A stretch of 64,000 nt of DNA from assembly GCF_900095795.1 (NCBI RefSeq), contig NZ_LT608328.1, positions 799,001-863,000 of the forward strand, read 5' to 3'. Under the pieces are notes generated by a model. That model did no database searches. It worked only from the letters and a program-made list of their open reading frames with translations, and was not told the DNA's origin. Source of the DNA: Petrimonas mucosa (GTDB lineage: Bacteria > Bacteroidota > Bacteroidia > Bacteroidales > Dysgonomonadaceae). The translations under genes were made by a program, and so were the position numbers. This document shows positions 1 to 9,458 of this stretch, one piece after another (the first letter of the stretch is position 1; each line of letters begins with the position of its first letter).

Positions 1-2
1 TG

Positions 3-926
3 GACCGCTCTTCGGACGACTCCATTCCCTCCTTCTCTGGAAAACTGAAGTTTGACGAGATCGGGATGGCCGAAGTGGTGGTGCTCGCCAACTCCAATAT
101 CATTGGTCGCCCCGTCAAGGAGTCGGGCTTTCGGAACAACTACAACGTGAACATTATCGGCATACAGCGAAAAGACCGTTATGTGGTGCAGAATGTGAAG
201 GATGAGAAGATCCAGTCGGGCGACATGTTGCTGGTACAGGGCACCTGGGAGGATATCGACCGGTTGAGCCGATTGCAGTCCGAGATTGTGGTGATTGGCC
301 AGCCCTCGGTGGAGGCGTCCAAGGTGCCGCTCGAGGAGAAGGCACCTGCGGCCGGGATCATTATGGTGTTGATGGTGGCGGCAATGGTATTCAATCTCTT
401 CCCCCCCGTAGTAGCGGTATTGATGGCTGCTGTAGCCATGATCCTGGTGGGATGTTTCCGGAGCGTACGCGATGCCTATCGTACCATCAACTGGGAGAGC
501 GTTGTCCTCTTTGCCGCCATGATGCCACTGGCAACTGCCATGGAGAAGACGGGAACATCGGAGCTGATCTCTTCCGGCATCGTCGGATCGTTGGGGAGCA
601 ACGGACCACATCTGGTGTTGGCTGGAATCTATCTGGGGACCTCCATCCTGACGATGTTTATCAGCAACACGGCGACAGCTATCCTGTTTGCACCCATTGC
701 ATTGCAAGCCGCTGCTTCGCTAGATGTCAGTCCTTATCCGTTTCTGGTAGCCGTGGCGGTTGCTGCCAGCATGTGTTTTGCAAGCCCCTTCTCCACACCT
801 CCAAACGCCATGGTGATGTCGGCCGGGCGCTACTGTTTCATGGATTATGTGAAGGTGGGACTGCCCCTCCAGGTTGTGCTTATGGTGCTCATGGTATTTG
901 CCCTGCCGCTACTCTTCCCCTTCTGA
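3..926 (+). CDS. SLC13/DASS-type anion permease with RCK_C domain, C-terminal part
   Basis: The reading frame is open from the left edge, so the start lies outside the window; 307 residues are visible. The first hundred or so residues look like an RCK_C (TrkA-C) ligand-binding module, ending in the GDMLLVQGTWEDI stretch typical of that fold. After a short linker come about six hydrophobic segments, with Gly/Ser/Thr-rich re-entrant-like parts (ISNTATAILFAPIAL and FASPFSTPPNAMV) that match the second half of SLC13 or SAC1-like sodium/anion symporters. Such proteins import sulfate or dicarboxylates across the inner membrane; the substrate cannot be read from this half. The gene ends five bases before the convergent sialidase pseudogene. 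Family call is firm, substrate unknown. Confidence 0.8.
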   Translation, partial: DRSSDDSIPSFSGKLKFDEIGMAEVVVLANSNIIGRPVKESGFRNNYNVNIIGIQRKDRYVVQNVKDEKIQSGDMLLVQGTWEDIDRLSRLQSEIVVIGQPSVEASKVPLEEKAPAAGIIMVLMVAAMVFNLFPPVVAVLMAAVAMILVGCFRSVRDAYRTINWESVVLFAAMMPLATAMEKTGTSELISSGIVGSLGSNGPHLVLAGIYLGTSILTMFISNTATAILFAPIALQAAASLDVSPYPFLVAVAVAASMCFASPFSTPPNAMVMSAGRYCFMDYVKVGLPLQVVLMVLMVFALPLLFPF

Positions 927-930
927 ACAG

Positions 931-2099
931 TTACTGAAAGGTGGACAACTCCTGAAGCAGGGTTCCCGGACGGAAAATCTCATTCCATTCGAACGAGGTG
1001 AATACGAGCTTCTCGGCTGCATTCTTTTCACCTGCTTCAAAAAAGAGGGCTACCCGTCCATCCGCCAGTTGGGCAATGCAGGAGTAGGCTGCAGGACCGC
1101 TGTAAACCAGCTTGCTGTTGCTCCACTCCTGGCAGTCGTTGAAACTGACCTTGAGTGTAAGATGGCTCCTTCCGCGTGAGACAGCCGGGTTAAGAAACAG
1201 GTGTGCCAGTTTGCCCTCTGCTACTTCAATGCAGTGGACGGATGCTTGACAGACTGATTCTACCAACTGGTAATCATGCTCAATATCCGACCATGTTTCC
1301 CCCCCCCATCCTTGCTGTAGCTGACACCCCTTGCCTGTTGATTGTTATAGGACCGCATGTTCATGAGCAAGATCCCGTCTGACAATTCCGTTATTTGACT
1401 TTCATTGCATCCCGGCGTGATCGGTTCACCGATCTGCCACGACTTGCCATGATCGTCAGAGTAGATCACATGGACTCCATAGCTGTAGGGCCCATTGGCC
1501 AGATTCCCTTCCGGATCGTCGTAGCTGTGGTTTGCCGGGATGATCAGCCTCCCTTTGTGGAGTCCCCTCCTTAGCTGAATACCTACGCCTGGACCGGTAG
1601 CGTACCATCCCCAGGAGGGATAGCGGCAACTCTCACCAAGACTTAAGGGGGCAGACCATGTTTTACCATCATCGTCGGAGTAGGTGACATAAGGTAGCCT
1701 GGGAGATCGTGATGTTTTTCGGATGATCTCATTTTCCCTCTCTTTGCCGTTGTTCCAGGTTAAAAAGAGCCAGATACGACCAGTCTCCTCATCGATTACC
1801 GGGCAGGGATTTCCGCAGGTGTTGCCACCATCATCCCATACGATCTGCTCTTCACTCCAGCTCTTTCCGTTATCTTCAGAACGTTTCAGCAACAGGTTTA
1901 TATCACCTGTATCACCTGCTTCACGCCCTTCACAGAAGGCGAGCAAAGTCCCTTTTCCGGTCACGATCAACGATGGTATCCGATAATTGTTGCAACTCCC
2001 TTTGCCCTGTTCCCACAAGACGATCGTATCAACCCCTCCCTCTTTATCGTTGCAGGAGAGGAAGAATAATAATAAGATGAGGAGGCGTGAGAAAAAAAT
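931..2099 (-). pseudogene. exo-alpha-sialidase (GH33), broken by frameshift and 5' truncation
   Basis: Reading on the minus strand, the protein has a lipoprotein-type leader (LLFFLSC), a YRIP motif near the N-terminus of the mature part and Asp-boxes (SEDNGKSW, SDDDGKTW, SDDHGKSW), which together mark a GH33 neuraminidase that trims sialic acid from host glycans outside the cell. The frame breaks at a run of nine G on this strand (plus-strand C at 1299-1307). With seven G the fourth Asp-box SKDGGETW forms and the frame continues to a normal C-terminus at 931. The 5' end is also abnormal: codons upstream of about 2099 run antisense into a foreign segment, so the native start and promoter seem lost. 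It is either a decayed gene or a homopolymer sequencing error plus a rearrangement. Confidence 0.8.
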
Positions 2100-2102
2100 T
2101 CT

Positions 2103-2225
2103 AACCCTTTTCAAGGAACAAGCTATCAGGAAGATCGACACAATGAGGTCAATCCAGCAGACTTTGATGCGATCGATGACGCAGTTATTCAAGAACTCTT
2201 CATTGAAAAATTACGCACTAATTGA
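2103..2225 (+). CDS. C-terminal remnant of an unknown mobile-element protein
   Basis: The third plus-strand frame reads a 40-residue tail beginning NPFQGTSYQEDRHNEVN and ending in QELFIEKLRTN before the TGA at 2223-2225. The composition (acidic, regular, ending beside the next gene) looks like a genuine protein end and not noise. It has no start here because the segment is cut at its left boundary. It overlaps the likely start region of the following large gene, as expected for tightly packed mobile-element genes. I do not recognise the family. Confidence 0.35.
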   Translation, partial: NPFQGTSYQEDRHNEVNPADFDAIDDAVIQELFIEKLRTN

Positions 2226-5083
2226 AGAGCTTAATAATGCCGTACACTTGCTGTATGAAGCAAAACGTGCAGGGAGCAAGGTTGATCTTCATCTCATGCA
2301 AACGAACTTATTCGATGCGTCAGCAAGTGAGATTTATTCTGAAGCTGAAAAGATGCTTGCAAAAGTTCTTGAGAATTTAAAAGATAAAGAAATTCGTAGT
2401 ATATTTGAAATATACAATACAGAGGCTGAGGTTATTGAATCTGGACAGCAAAACCTGTTTGGGGAAGTACTACAAAAGTCTCATTTACTAAACTTAATTC
2501 TTTCAAAATTTGGATATGGAACAGAACAAACAGAAAGCACTCGACAAGATGAACCTTCTCCTCAGAGCTATAGCGAAATCACAGGGAATAGATCCGGACG
2601 ATCCGAAATTTCAGACCAACGAGAACAGGAAACAGGAGAAAAAGGACCTTCAGGGGAATCAATAGATGATAATACCATTTCAGCCCATGTAGAAGCAGAA
2701 GCTGCAAAGGTTGATGCTACCACTGCCGAAGCTAAGAAAGAAGCCTACGAAGGAGCAAGGCATATGCCTGGCATGGAGGATCTATCCAAAACCATGGATA
2801 GCTATAGTGATGTATTAGCATTTGACGATTTTGAAAACCCAAAAAACATAAATAACGATGAACAAGGAGAAAGAAGCACAGAAACTATTGAAGCTGAAAC
2901 AGCAGTTGTTGAAACAGCATCAGAGGCTATCGAACGTGAATCAGAAAATGTCGGAAGTGATAAACAAAGAGCAGGAGAAGTAATAGAAAAAGCAACTGAG
3001 CAAATTGAGAAAGCGGAAAAACTTTTTAACGAGATTGACAAGAAGCTAGCAAACTTAAAACTAGCAGGTAAAGAGTATACAACAGAAGGTATACTAGCAG
3101 ACTACCCTATTGATATACTTGCTAAAGGTCCGATTAAGAAAGATGCTACTTCGTTTGTTAAAGCAGTTGCGAAGATAACAGGACTGGAACATGATACAAA
3201 CAGCAAAGGTAAAGCACAAATAGTCAACGTTAATATAGCACCCGCAGGTGGCGATGCTACATTTATACTATGGGGAAAAAAGAACCCTGATTACGGCGTT
3301 TATGTATCAATTCCTTACAAGCCTGAATATGCAAGAGATCGTAACGACTATGACAACTACAAAGTAGACGGCTCAATTATTTGGCGTGTAACAACGAGAG
3401 AGCACAAATATAGAGGATTAGGCAACCAAAGAATGAAAGCCGACGTAACGGCTCAGGAGATGGCAGAAATCCTACTTAATGGTCTGAATAGTGAACTTAG
3501 ATTTAGAAAATTAGAACAGGAGACAAACGATGTAGAGAAAGCACCTGAAAAGGTAAAAAAAACTAAATTAAAGACTGAAAATATTATGGAATCAAAGAAC
3601 AATATGCAACCTTTGTTTCATGATATAGAAGAAGTCGAACCTATAAATACCAATCAAAATGAGGAAGTTAAGTTACAAGATGGCACCACTCAAACCGAAC
3701 GAGGAAGACAACAATCTAACGAGAATGATGCGTTGGGAGGAAGAACAGGGAATGAGTCTAAGCGAACTGACAGAAACGGAGTGGATAGACGTGATACAAC
3801 ACATACTGCCGATAACCAAACAGGAAGCAGAAGATTACCTGACTCACCTGAGAGCAATCAAAGCGGGGATGTAAAAAAGAATACCCGCAATAATAGAAGC
3901 AAAAGAGGGACAGATTACGCTCCCACATCCCCCCAGTGCTCGTTTTAATGCGAACATCGCAGCTATCAAGCTGATGCGAAAGCTAATGGAGGATGGGGTT
4001 ACAGTCCCAAGCCAAGAAGACTTTGAAATGCTACGGAAGTATAGCGGATGGGGTGGATTGGGAACTTTCTTCAATAACCCAGGGCCAGAAAACACAATAC
4101 TACACGAAGTACTTGACAGCGAGGAGTACGAATCAGCAGTCAACAATATCAATTCTGCATATTACACACCGGCATCGGTTATAGATGCCCTATGGGATAT
4201 TGCAGGTAAGCTCGGATTTAAAGGAGGAAAAATCCTTGAAAGTAGCGCAGGTATTGGCAGCATCATCGGATTAATGCCTGAATCAATCAGCAACAGATCC
4301 GACATCGAGGCAGTTGAAATCGACACCATAAGTGGCAATATCCTAAAACTGTTATATCCGGATGCAAAGGTTAACGTGCAGGGATTTGAAGAGACAGACA
4401 TTAAAAATGGATCTGTTGATCTAGCCATCACTAATGTTCCATTCATTACTGGATTCAGGGTAAACGATAAGATAGACAAGGATCTTTCGAAAAAGTTCAA
4501 AGACATTCATGACTATTTCATCGCTAAAAACATCAGGAAGTTGCGGAATGGAGGGATAGGCATCTTCATTACATCCAGCGGAACACTTGACAAGAGCCGT
4601 AAGCTCCGGGAATGGATTACTTCGGACGAGAAGTCTGATGTTATTGGTGCATTCCGCCTAAACAATGAGACATTCTCCGGCACAAAAGCAACAAGTGATA
4701 TCATTATTGTAAGGAAGAGGACAGGAAACAAGCCAGCCGCAAATGCGATTGATGTTATTGATACGGTAGTCGCAAGGACGGGTGAATACAAAACAGGCAA
4801 TACGAATTGGGACAAAAAGGAGGGACGCTATGTTGAAGAAGTAAAACCGGTCTCACTTGAGTATAACAAATACTTTGTTGAACACCCAGAACATATGGGA
4901 GGTGAAATGTTTGTTGGATATGAGAAGGGTGATACATACAGACCGACAAGTATCGGGTTATTCCCAACAAATGAAATAAATCAAGACGAGGCACTTAAGA
5001 GATGGGTTAATAGCTTCAATGAGATTGAAAATACAAATATAGTAATTCATTTACATCAATGGTCAACCTATCCGGATGGATAA
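2143..5083 (+). pseudogene. N-terminal half of a large N6-adenine methylase 'polyvalent' protein, frameshifted and truncated
   Basis: The first part (to 3948) encodes about 600 hydrophilic residues with helical, coiled-coil-like Glu/Lys-rich stretches. Its end, RGTDYAPTSP, leads naturally into SARFNANIAAIKLM if one C is removed from the run of six C at 3929-3934; as written the frame shifts there. The second part carries the hallmark YSGWGGLGTFF, an SAM-binding ESSAGIGSIIG motif and the catalytic-type motif NVPF (a variant of NPPY), as in methylase domains of large multi-domain proteins on Bacteroidetes conjugative elements and phages. These proteins usually continue into a helicase; here the frame ends abruptly at 5083 and nothing follows. 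The start is uncertain (2143, 2167 or 2176). Function is lost or unknown; in relatives it is thought to protect incoming element DNA. Confidence 0.65.
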
Positions 5084-5109
5084 AAGCAGAATTCCCGGAC
5101 GCAAAAACC

Positions 5110-5658
5110 TTACCTGGAAAGCGTGGCGTCTGGAAACTCTTCGATGATCTTTACAATATCTTCCCAGGGAAGCAGCTTCCCCTTTCCGAAATCACCGCAG
5201 GCAAGCTCCCCTTCGGCGGTATCATAGACATGATACCCCCAACCTTTCAGTTTTTCGATATTGTGCTGCACGATCGGATTTTCGTACATGTAGCTGTTCA
5301 TGGCAGGGAAGATAAGCACCGGACACCGGGCAGCCATCACGGTGGTGGAGAGCATGTCGTCAGCAATTCCCGAAGCGATCTTCCCGATGATGTTGGCGGT
5401 TGCCGGGACGATGACGAACAGGTCGGCCGCCTTGGCCAGGTCGATATGCTTTGTGTCCCATTCCCGCACCGGATCGAACATCTCTGTAACCACCGGGTTG
5501 TGCGACATGGTCTTGAATGTGAGGGGAGTGACAAACTCCTGGGCAGATCTGGTCATGATCACCTCCACGTTGTAGCCATCCTTCTTCAGCTGGTTGACAA
5601 CCTCCACTGCCTTGTAACAGGCGATTCCGCCCGAGACTCCGATAACGATCGTTTTCAT
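5110..5658 (-). CDS. coaC: phosphopantothenoylcysteine decarboxylase (stand-alone)
   Basis: A 182-residue HFCD-type flavoprotein that decarboxylates 4'-phosphopantothenoylcysteine to 4'-phosphopantetheine, the third step from pantothenate to CoA. Visible hallmarks are the GVSGGIACYK FMN loop, the catalytic His in KHIDLAKAAD, the PATAN motif, the PAMNSYM substrate clamp and the ACGDFGKGKL flap. In most bacteria this is the first domain of a CoaBC fusion; here it is a separate gene overlapping coaB by 4 bases (ATGA), implying coupled translation. The last few residues (PDATLSR) fall at the junction with the foreign fragment and may not be native, but every catalytic element is upstream of that, so the enzyme should work. 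Confidence 0.92.
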   Translation of the reverse strand: MKTIVIGVSGGIACYKAVEVVNQLKKDGYNVEVIMTRSAQEFVTPLTFKTMSHNPVVTEMFDPVREWDTKHIDLAKAADLFVIVPATANIIGKIASGIADDMLSTTVMAARCPVLIFPAMNSYMYENPIVQHNIEKLKGWGYHVYDTAEGELACGDFGKGKLLPWEDIVKIIEEFPDATLSR

Positions 5659-6440
5659 TGAATTCCTCCTTGTTTCATCATTTCCTCAACTATTGCTGCC
5701 GCAATGGCCCTTTTCCCGGTCGGCCTTGCAATCACTTCGCCCGAGCGGATCAACATGCCGGAATGGTTCTCTTCTCCCAGCTCTCCCAGTTGATTGGCAA
5801 ACACCATGTCACAACCATTCTCTTCGGCCAGCCGGTTGGCAATCCGTATCAGCTCTTCTTCCGTTACATCTCTCAGCAACTTGAACCCCACCAGAAAGGT
5901 GGCCGGATTGTTTCGCTTGATCAGCGGAATCACCTTTTTGGTCCGTTTCAATCCCAATACCAGATTGTGGCCGGACGGTATCTTCTCCGAAAGAGTGTAT
6001 CTGCCGGAAGGATGTTCAAGCACCTCCCTTACTGCAGTGACACCCTCTTCCTCACTGAACGGCAGGCGGCAAATCTCCCTGGCCAACTCGTCAGTGGCGG
6101 CGGCATAAGCAATGGTGAAGTCGGATATGGCCATGGAGTGGATAAAGAAGTCCACCGGCACTCTGCTGGTTAACTCATCCACGGCATGATAAACGCTCTC
6201 TGCATCGCTGACAGGCAGAAAATCCACAAAGGGGTGCTGCCTGTCACTCAATACCCCCCTGTAGGCCGTGTCGGTCAGGATATAGGTGACGCGAAAATCG
6301 TGTCGCCCGGCAGCCTGAAGCTGTTCCATGACAGCCTCCAGACAGTGCCAGCCAAGCAAACCTGTACTGACGTTGGTCAGCCGCCTGACCCCGTCGATCT
6401 GCTCCGACGTTCCTCCTGCCGTGATGGCGATGTTCAGCAT
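5655..6440 (-). CDS. coaB: phosphopantothenate-cysteine ligase (stand-alone)
   Basis: A 261-residue Rossmann-type protein beginning with ITAGGTSEQIDGVRRLTN, the nucleotide-binding and phosphopantothenate-contact motif of CoaB. It joins cysteine to 4'-phosphopantothenate with CTP or ATP. The FVGFKL segment and the conserved KRNNPATFLV region sit where expected in the second half. It is not fused to the decarboxylase, a type known in some Firmicutes and Bacteroidetes. The start is four bases past the panD stop and the end overlaps coaC by four bases, so it is embedded in the pan/coa operon. Confidence 0.9.
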   Translation of the reverse strand: MLNIAITAGGTSEQIDGVRRLTNVSTGLLGWHCLEAVMEQLQAAGRHDFRVTYILTDTAYRGVLSDRQHPFVDFLPVSDAESVYHAVDELTSRVPVDFFIHSMAISDFTIAYAAATDELAREICRLPFSEEEGVTAVREVLEHPSGRYTLSEKIPSGHNLVLGLKRTKKVIPLIKRNNPATFLVGFKLLRDVTEEELIRIANRLAEENGCDMVFANQLGELGEENHSGMLIRSGEVIARPTGKRAIAAAIVEEMMKQGGIQ

Positions 6441-6444
6441 AGGG

Positions 6445-6801
6445 TCAGATCTTTTCGCTTATCCTGTTGTTGTCGTCCAGAATGAACACCCCGGGTTGGT
6501 GCACCTTGGCCTCCTCGGGCGTCAACGATACATAGGCCATGATGATGATCTTGTCGCCAGGTTGTACCAGTCGTGCTGCCGCACCGTTCAGGCAGATGGT
6601 ACCGCTGCCGGCCTCCCCTTCGATCACATAGGTTTCGAACCGTTGTCCATTGTTGATATCCACTACGCAGACCTTCTCCCAGACCAGGATGCCGCTCTGG
6701 TCGAGCAGATCCTTGTCGATGGTGATACTGCCGGTATAGTTGAGGTTGGCCTCCGTTACGGTCGCCTTGTGAAGTTTTGCTTTTAGCAAAGTGAGTTGCA
6801 T
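6445..6801 (-). CDS. panD: aspartate 1-decarboxylase proenzyme
   Basis: A 118-residue PanD that makes beta-alanine for pantothenate synthesis. The self-cleavage site Gly24-Ser25 is present in YTGS, giving the pyruvoyl cofactor, and the preceding [14 protein letters not shown] is the standard small-chain sequence. The length is usual for the family. It lies directly against panC (no intergenic base) and four bases before coaB. The carboxy tail ([11 protein letters not shown]) is normal for Bacteroidetes members. Confidence 0.95.
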   Translation of the reverse strand: MQLTLLKAKLHKATVTEANLNYTGSITIDKDLLDQSGILVWEKVCVVDINNGQRFETYVIEGEAGSGTICLNGAAARLVQPGDKIIIMAYVSLTPEEAKVHQPGVFILDDNNRISEKI

Positions 6802-7647
6802 CTATTTCTCTAAAATAATGTTATCAATCAATCTCGTTTTTCCAAATCTTACAGCAACTGCTGCAAGCGCTTTCCCCTTGACTGTTTCAGTTGGTTCCAG
6901 CGACGGGTAAGCATATATGCTTACGTAATCGATACTGGCCAATGGAGCCTCGCTGATCTTGCCGGTAATCAGCCTGGTCAGCTGCTCAACATCATCCTCA
7001 CCCGTTTCGAATGCTGCCTTGGCTTCAAGCAATGCCCGATTCAGGATGATAGCCTGTGCCCGTTCTTCGGGCGACAGATAGGTGTTGCGCGAACTCATGG
7101 CCAGACCGTCGGGCTCCCTGACGATAGGGCAGACCACCAGTTCAATGTTCATGTGCAGGTCGGCCACCATCTTCATCAGTACGGCTGCCTGCTGCGCATC
7201 CTTTTGTCCAAAATAGGCCTTTTGGGGCTGCACGATGTTGAAGAGGATGGTCACTACCGTTGTGACCCCCTTGAAATGGGTCGGCCGGGATGCACCGCAA
7301 AGTATGCGGGTGATATCGCCGGTCACCTCCACAAATGTGGAACTTCCGCGGGGATAGATCTCCTCCACCGAAGGGTAGAAGATCAGATCCGCACCCGCTC
7401 CCGTGGCCAGCTCTTCGTCGCGCCTGATGTCGCGGGGATAGGATTCAAAATCCTCGTTGGGCCCGAACTGGGTGGGGTTGACGAAGTCGCTCACCACCAC
7501 GATGTCGTTTTCGGCCTTAGCCCTGCGGATCAGCGAGAGATGTCCCTCGTGCAGAAAGCCCATGGTGGGGACAAAACCGATGGTTTTGCCCGACCTGCGC
7601 TGCAGATCGAGGTATTCCCTCAATTCTTTTACAGTTGTTATGATCAT
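6802..7647 (-). CDS. panC: pantothenate synthetase
   Basis: A 281-residue pantoate-beta-alanine ligase. It shows the TMGFLHEGHLSL nucleotide-binding segment (the HxGH site), FVNPTQF, the GQKDAQQ substrate loop and the SSRN loop late in the fold. It condenses pantoate and beta-alanine using ATP. It starts with ATG 11 bases after the panB stop. Position between panB and panD completes a canonical panBCD block. Confidence 0.95.
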   Translation of the reverse strand: MIITTVKELREYLDLQRRSGKTIGFVPTMGFLHEGHLSLIRRAKAENDIVVVSDFVNPTQFGPNEDFESYPRDIRRDEELATGAGADLIFYPSVEEIYPRGSSTFVEVTGDITRILCGASRPTHFKGVTTVVTILFNIVQPQKAYFGQKDAQQAAVLMKMVADLHMNIELVVCPIVREPDGLAMSSRNTYLSPEERAQAIILNRALLEAKAAFETGEDDVEQLTRLITGKISEAPLASIDYVSIYAYPSLEPTETVKGKALAAVAVRFGKTRLIDNIILEK

Positions 7648-7658
7648 AGGGTTGTTTG

Positions 7659-8492
7659 TCAGTATAGTTTCTCCAACAGATCGGCATCGATGCCGAAGGT
7701 GTGTTCCTCAGACGGGAAGTGCCCCTCCCTTACATCCGAGACATAATCCCCGACAGCTGCCGAAATCTCGCTGTTCAACTTTGCATATTGTTTTACAAAT
7801 TTAGGGACAAAGTCGCTGTACATGCCCAACATGTCGTTGATCACCAACACCTGCCCGTCACACCCTTTTCCGGCACCAATACCGATGGTCGGGATGCGGA
7901 GTGACGATGTGATCAGTTGGGCCAGTTTGTCGGGAATGCACTCCAGTGTAATGGCAAAGACGCCGGCTTCCTCAAGCAACCGGGCATCTTCCAGTATCTG
8001 CTTTGCACTCTGCTCCTCTTTCCCCTGTACCTTAAACCCGCCGAACACGTTGACCGACTGCGGGGTCAGTCCAATATGTCCCATAACGGGGATCTGTGCG
8101 TCCACAACCGCTTTTATCGTTTCAATGAAAAGTGCGCCCCCCTCCATCTTGACAGCTTCGGCACCGCCCTCCTTGATCAGCCTGCCGGCATTCCGTACAG
8201 CCTCCTCCCGTGAGACATGATACGACAGGAAGGGCATGTCGGCTACCACCAATGCGTTTTTTACACCCCGGACAACCGCACGGGTGTGATATATCACCTC
8301 GTCGAGGGTGACCGGAAGTGTGGAGGCGTTTCCTTGAAACACCATTCCCAGCGAGTCCCCCACCAGGATAGAATCGACCCCGGCAGCATCCAGCAGTTTT
8401 GCCATTGAATAGTCATAGGCAGTGAGCATGCTGATCTTACGGTTATTCTCCTTCGATTCCCGGAACGATTTTACTGTAAATTTTTGTGCCAT
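7659..8492 (-). CDS. panB: 3-methyl-2-oxobutanoate hydroxymethyltransferase
   Basis: A 277-residue TIM-barrel enzyme making ketopantoate from 2-ketoisovalerate and methylene-tetrahydrofolate. The motifs [11 protein letters not shown] and [13 protein letters not shown] near the N-terminus, [10 protein letters not shown] in the middle and [14 protein letters not shown] late are diagnostic. It needs a following ketopantoate reductase, and no panE-like gene is seen nearby except the upstream DUF2520 protein, which lies 19 bases before this gene. Confidence 0.95.
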   Translation of the reverse strand: MAQKFTVKSFRESKENNRKISMLTAYDYSMAKLLDAAGVDSILVGDSLGMVFQGNASTLPVTLDEVIYHTRAVVRGVKNALVVADMPFLSYHVSREEAVRNAGRLIKEGGAEAVKMEGGALFIETIKAVVDAQIPVMGHIGLTPQSVNVFGGFKVQGKEEQSAKQILEDARLLEEAGVFAITLECIPDKLAQLITSSLRIPTIGIGAGKGCDGQVLVINDMLGMYSDFVPKFVKQYAKLNSEISAAVGDYVSDVREGHFPSEEHTFGIDADLLEKLY

Positions 8493-8511
8493 ACTTCTTA
8501 ATATTCATTCA

Positions 8512-9351
8512 TCACTCTTCAAATAGCGCTTCCAGTGAATGGTTGCCCGACAACCGCACGGTCTCTTTCCCCAGCAGCGTATAGAGTGCAGACATTTCGG
8601 GCATATGGATGCGCAAACTCTCCAGGTGCAACCGGACGGTGTTGCTGTCGCCCCGCTTGACGGGACCTGTAAGCGCCTCTTTCGGCTCCTTCTCGTTGAG
8701 GTTGCGGACAACACTTTCAAACAGGGGCCAGGTCGCCTCTCTGACCTTGTCGGCCGGTAGGCCCGATCGTTCGAAGATACGGTACGAAGCATCCATCAAG
8801 GTGACCAGATAGTTGGACAATAGGCAGGCTGCCGCGTGATATAGCGGTTTTCTACCGGGAGTCACGGTGAATGTAGGGTTGCCGCAACTCTCAAGCAGCA
8901 GGTTCAGCCTCCCGTTATCCTCTTCCCCCTTCTCGACGGCAAACCATGCACCGTGTAACGTCTGTTGTGTTACAACGGGATCGCCAAATGCCAGAAGCGG
9001 ATGTGCGCTGCCTGTTTGATAACCGGTCACTTTTAACGGATCGAGTATGGAGAGTGAGTATACGCCGCTGACATGGAGAATCAATTTGTCGGTTTTCCCC
9101 GTGATCTCAAGGTGGGAGATCTGTTGGACCACCTTTTCAATCTGATCGTCAGGTGTTGCTATCCAGATGAGTTGATTGTCGTTGATCAGCCTCTCCAACG
9201 AACTGTAATGGGTAGAACTGGTCAGCTGGGCCGCCTTTCCGGCACTTGCGCCGCCGATACTATAGTAGCCCCCTATTTCAAAACCGTTGTTTTTGAAATA
9301 GAGCCCCAGAGCGGCTGAGACCTTCCCGGCACCTATGAAAGCAATCTTCAT
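8512..9351 (-). CDS. DUF2520 Rossmann-fold protein, candidate ketopantoate reductase
   Basis: A 279-residue protein with an N-terminal NAD(P)-binding motif (IAFIGAGKVSAALG) and a C-terminal helical DUF2520 part holding LYHAAACLLSNYLVTL and ALTGPVKRGD, which are the family signatures. It is the first gene of the pan/coa operon, right where a reductase turning ketopantoate into pantoate is missing. An alternative ketopantoate reductase unrelated to PanE, called PanG, has been described in Francisella; whether it belongs to this exact family I cannot verify here. The fold and context fit that role, which stays an inference. The family itself is firmly recognised. Confidence 0.8.
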   Translation of the reverse strand: MKIAFIGAGKVSAALGLYFKNNGFEIGGYYSIGGASAGKAAQLTSSTHYSSLERLINDNQLIWIATPDDQIEKVVQQISHLEITGKTDKLILHVSGVYSLSILDPLKVTGYQTGSAHPLLAFGDPVVTQQTLHGAWFAVEKGEEDNGRLNLLLESCGNPTFTVTPGRKPLYHAAACLLSNYLVTLMDASYRIFERSGLPADKVREATWPLFESVVRNLNEKEPKEALTGPVKRGDSNTVRLHLESLRIHMPEMSALYTLLGKETVRLSGNHSLEALFEE

Positions 9352-9380
9352 TACCTAAAATACGTCGCTGTTCTGCGAGG

Positions 9381-9388
9381 CAAAGGTA
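9381..9388 (-). promoter_or_regulatory. Bacteroidetes -7 box of the pan/coa operon
   Basis: On the minus strand this reads TACCTTTG, an exact match to the TAnnTTTG consensus, about 30 bases before the DUF2520 start codon. No clear -33 TTG is seen at the usual spacing. It is the only good promoter candidate for the six-gene operon; no riboswitch-like structure is visible between it and the gene. Confidence 0.55.
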
Positions 9389-9402
9389 CAAAATAAAAAA
9401 TG

Positions 9403-9432
9403 AAAAAGAGGTCATTCCCGCAGAAATGACCT
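9403..9432 (-). terminator. rho-independent terminator of the fumarase gene
   Basis: Perfect 8-bp arms (AGGTCATT at 9409-9416 and AATGACCT at 9425-9432) form a hairpin followed on the minus strand by a T-rich run. It lies 26 bases past the fumarase stop and just ahead of the pan operon promoter. Confidence 0.6.
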
Positions 9433-9458
9433 TATAATAACCAGTATGGATGGTGTGG

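Larger units (their letters stand above)
2100..5109. mobile_element. AT-rich fragment of a conjugative or phage-like element
   Basis: This stretch is clearly richer in A and T than both flanks, and its genes are coded on the plus strand between minus-strand chromosomal genes. It starts inside the tail of one gene and stops inside the methylase gene, so both ends are cut. The left boundary lies near 2095-2103 inside the sialidase leader; the right boundary lies about 5085-5120, at the very end of coaC. No inverted repeats, integrase or target duplication are visible. The large methylase-type protein is the kind found on Bacteroidetes conjugative elements and phage-plasmids. It may be a relic of a larger element lost by deletion, or a chimeric join in the assembly. 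Confidence 0.6.

Noticed and set aside
5059-5661. Plus-strand frame spanning the foreign fragment end and antisense coaC
   Set aside because: Most of it is the reverse of coaC; the first 20 codons may belong to the element but cannot be supported.
9389-9458. Possible riboswitch upstream of the pan/coa operon
   Set aside because: The structure there is a simple hairpin with T-run oriented to end the fumarase transcript.
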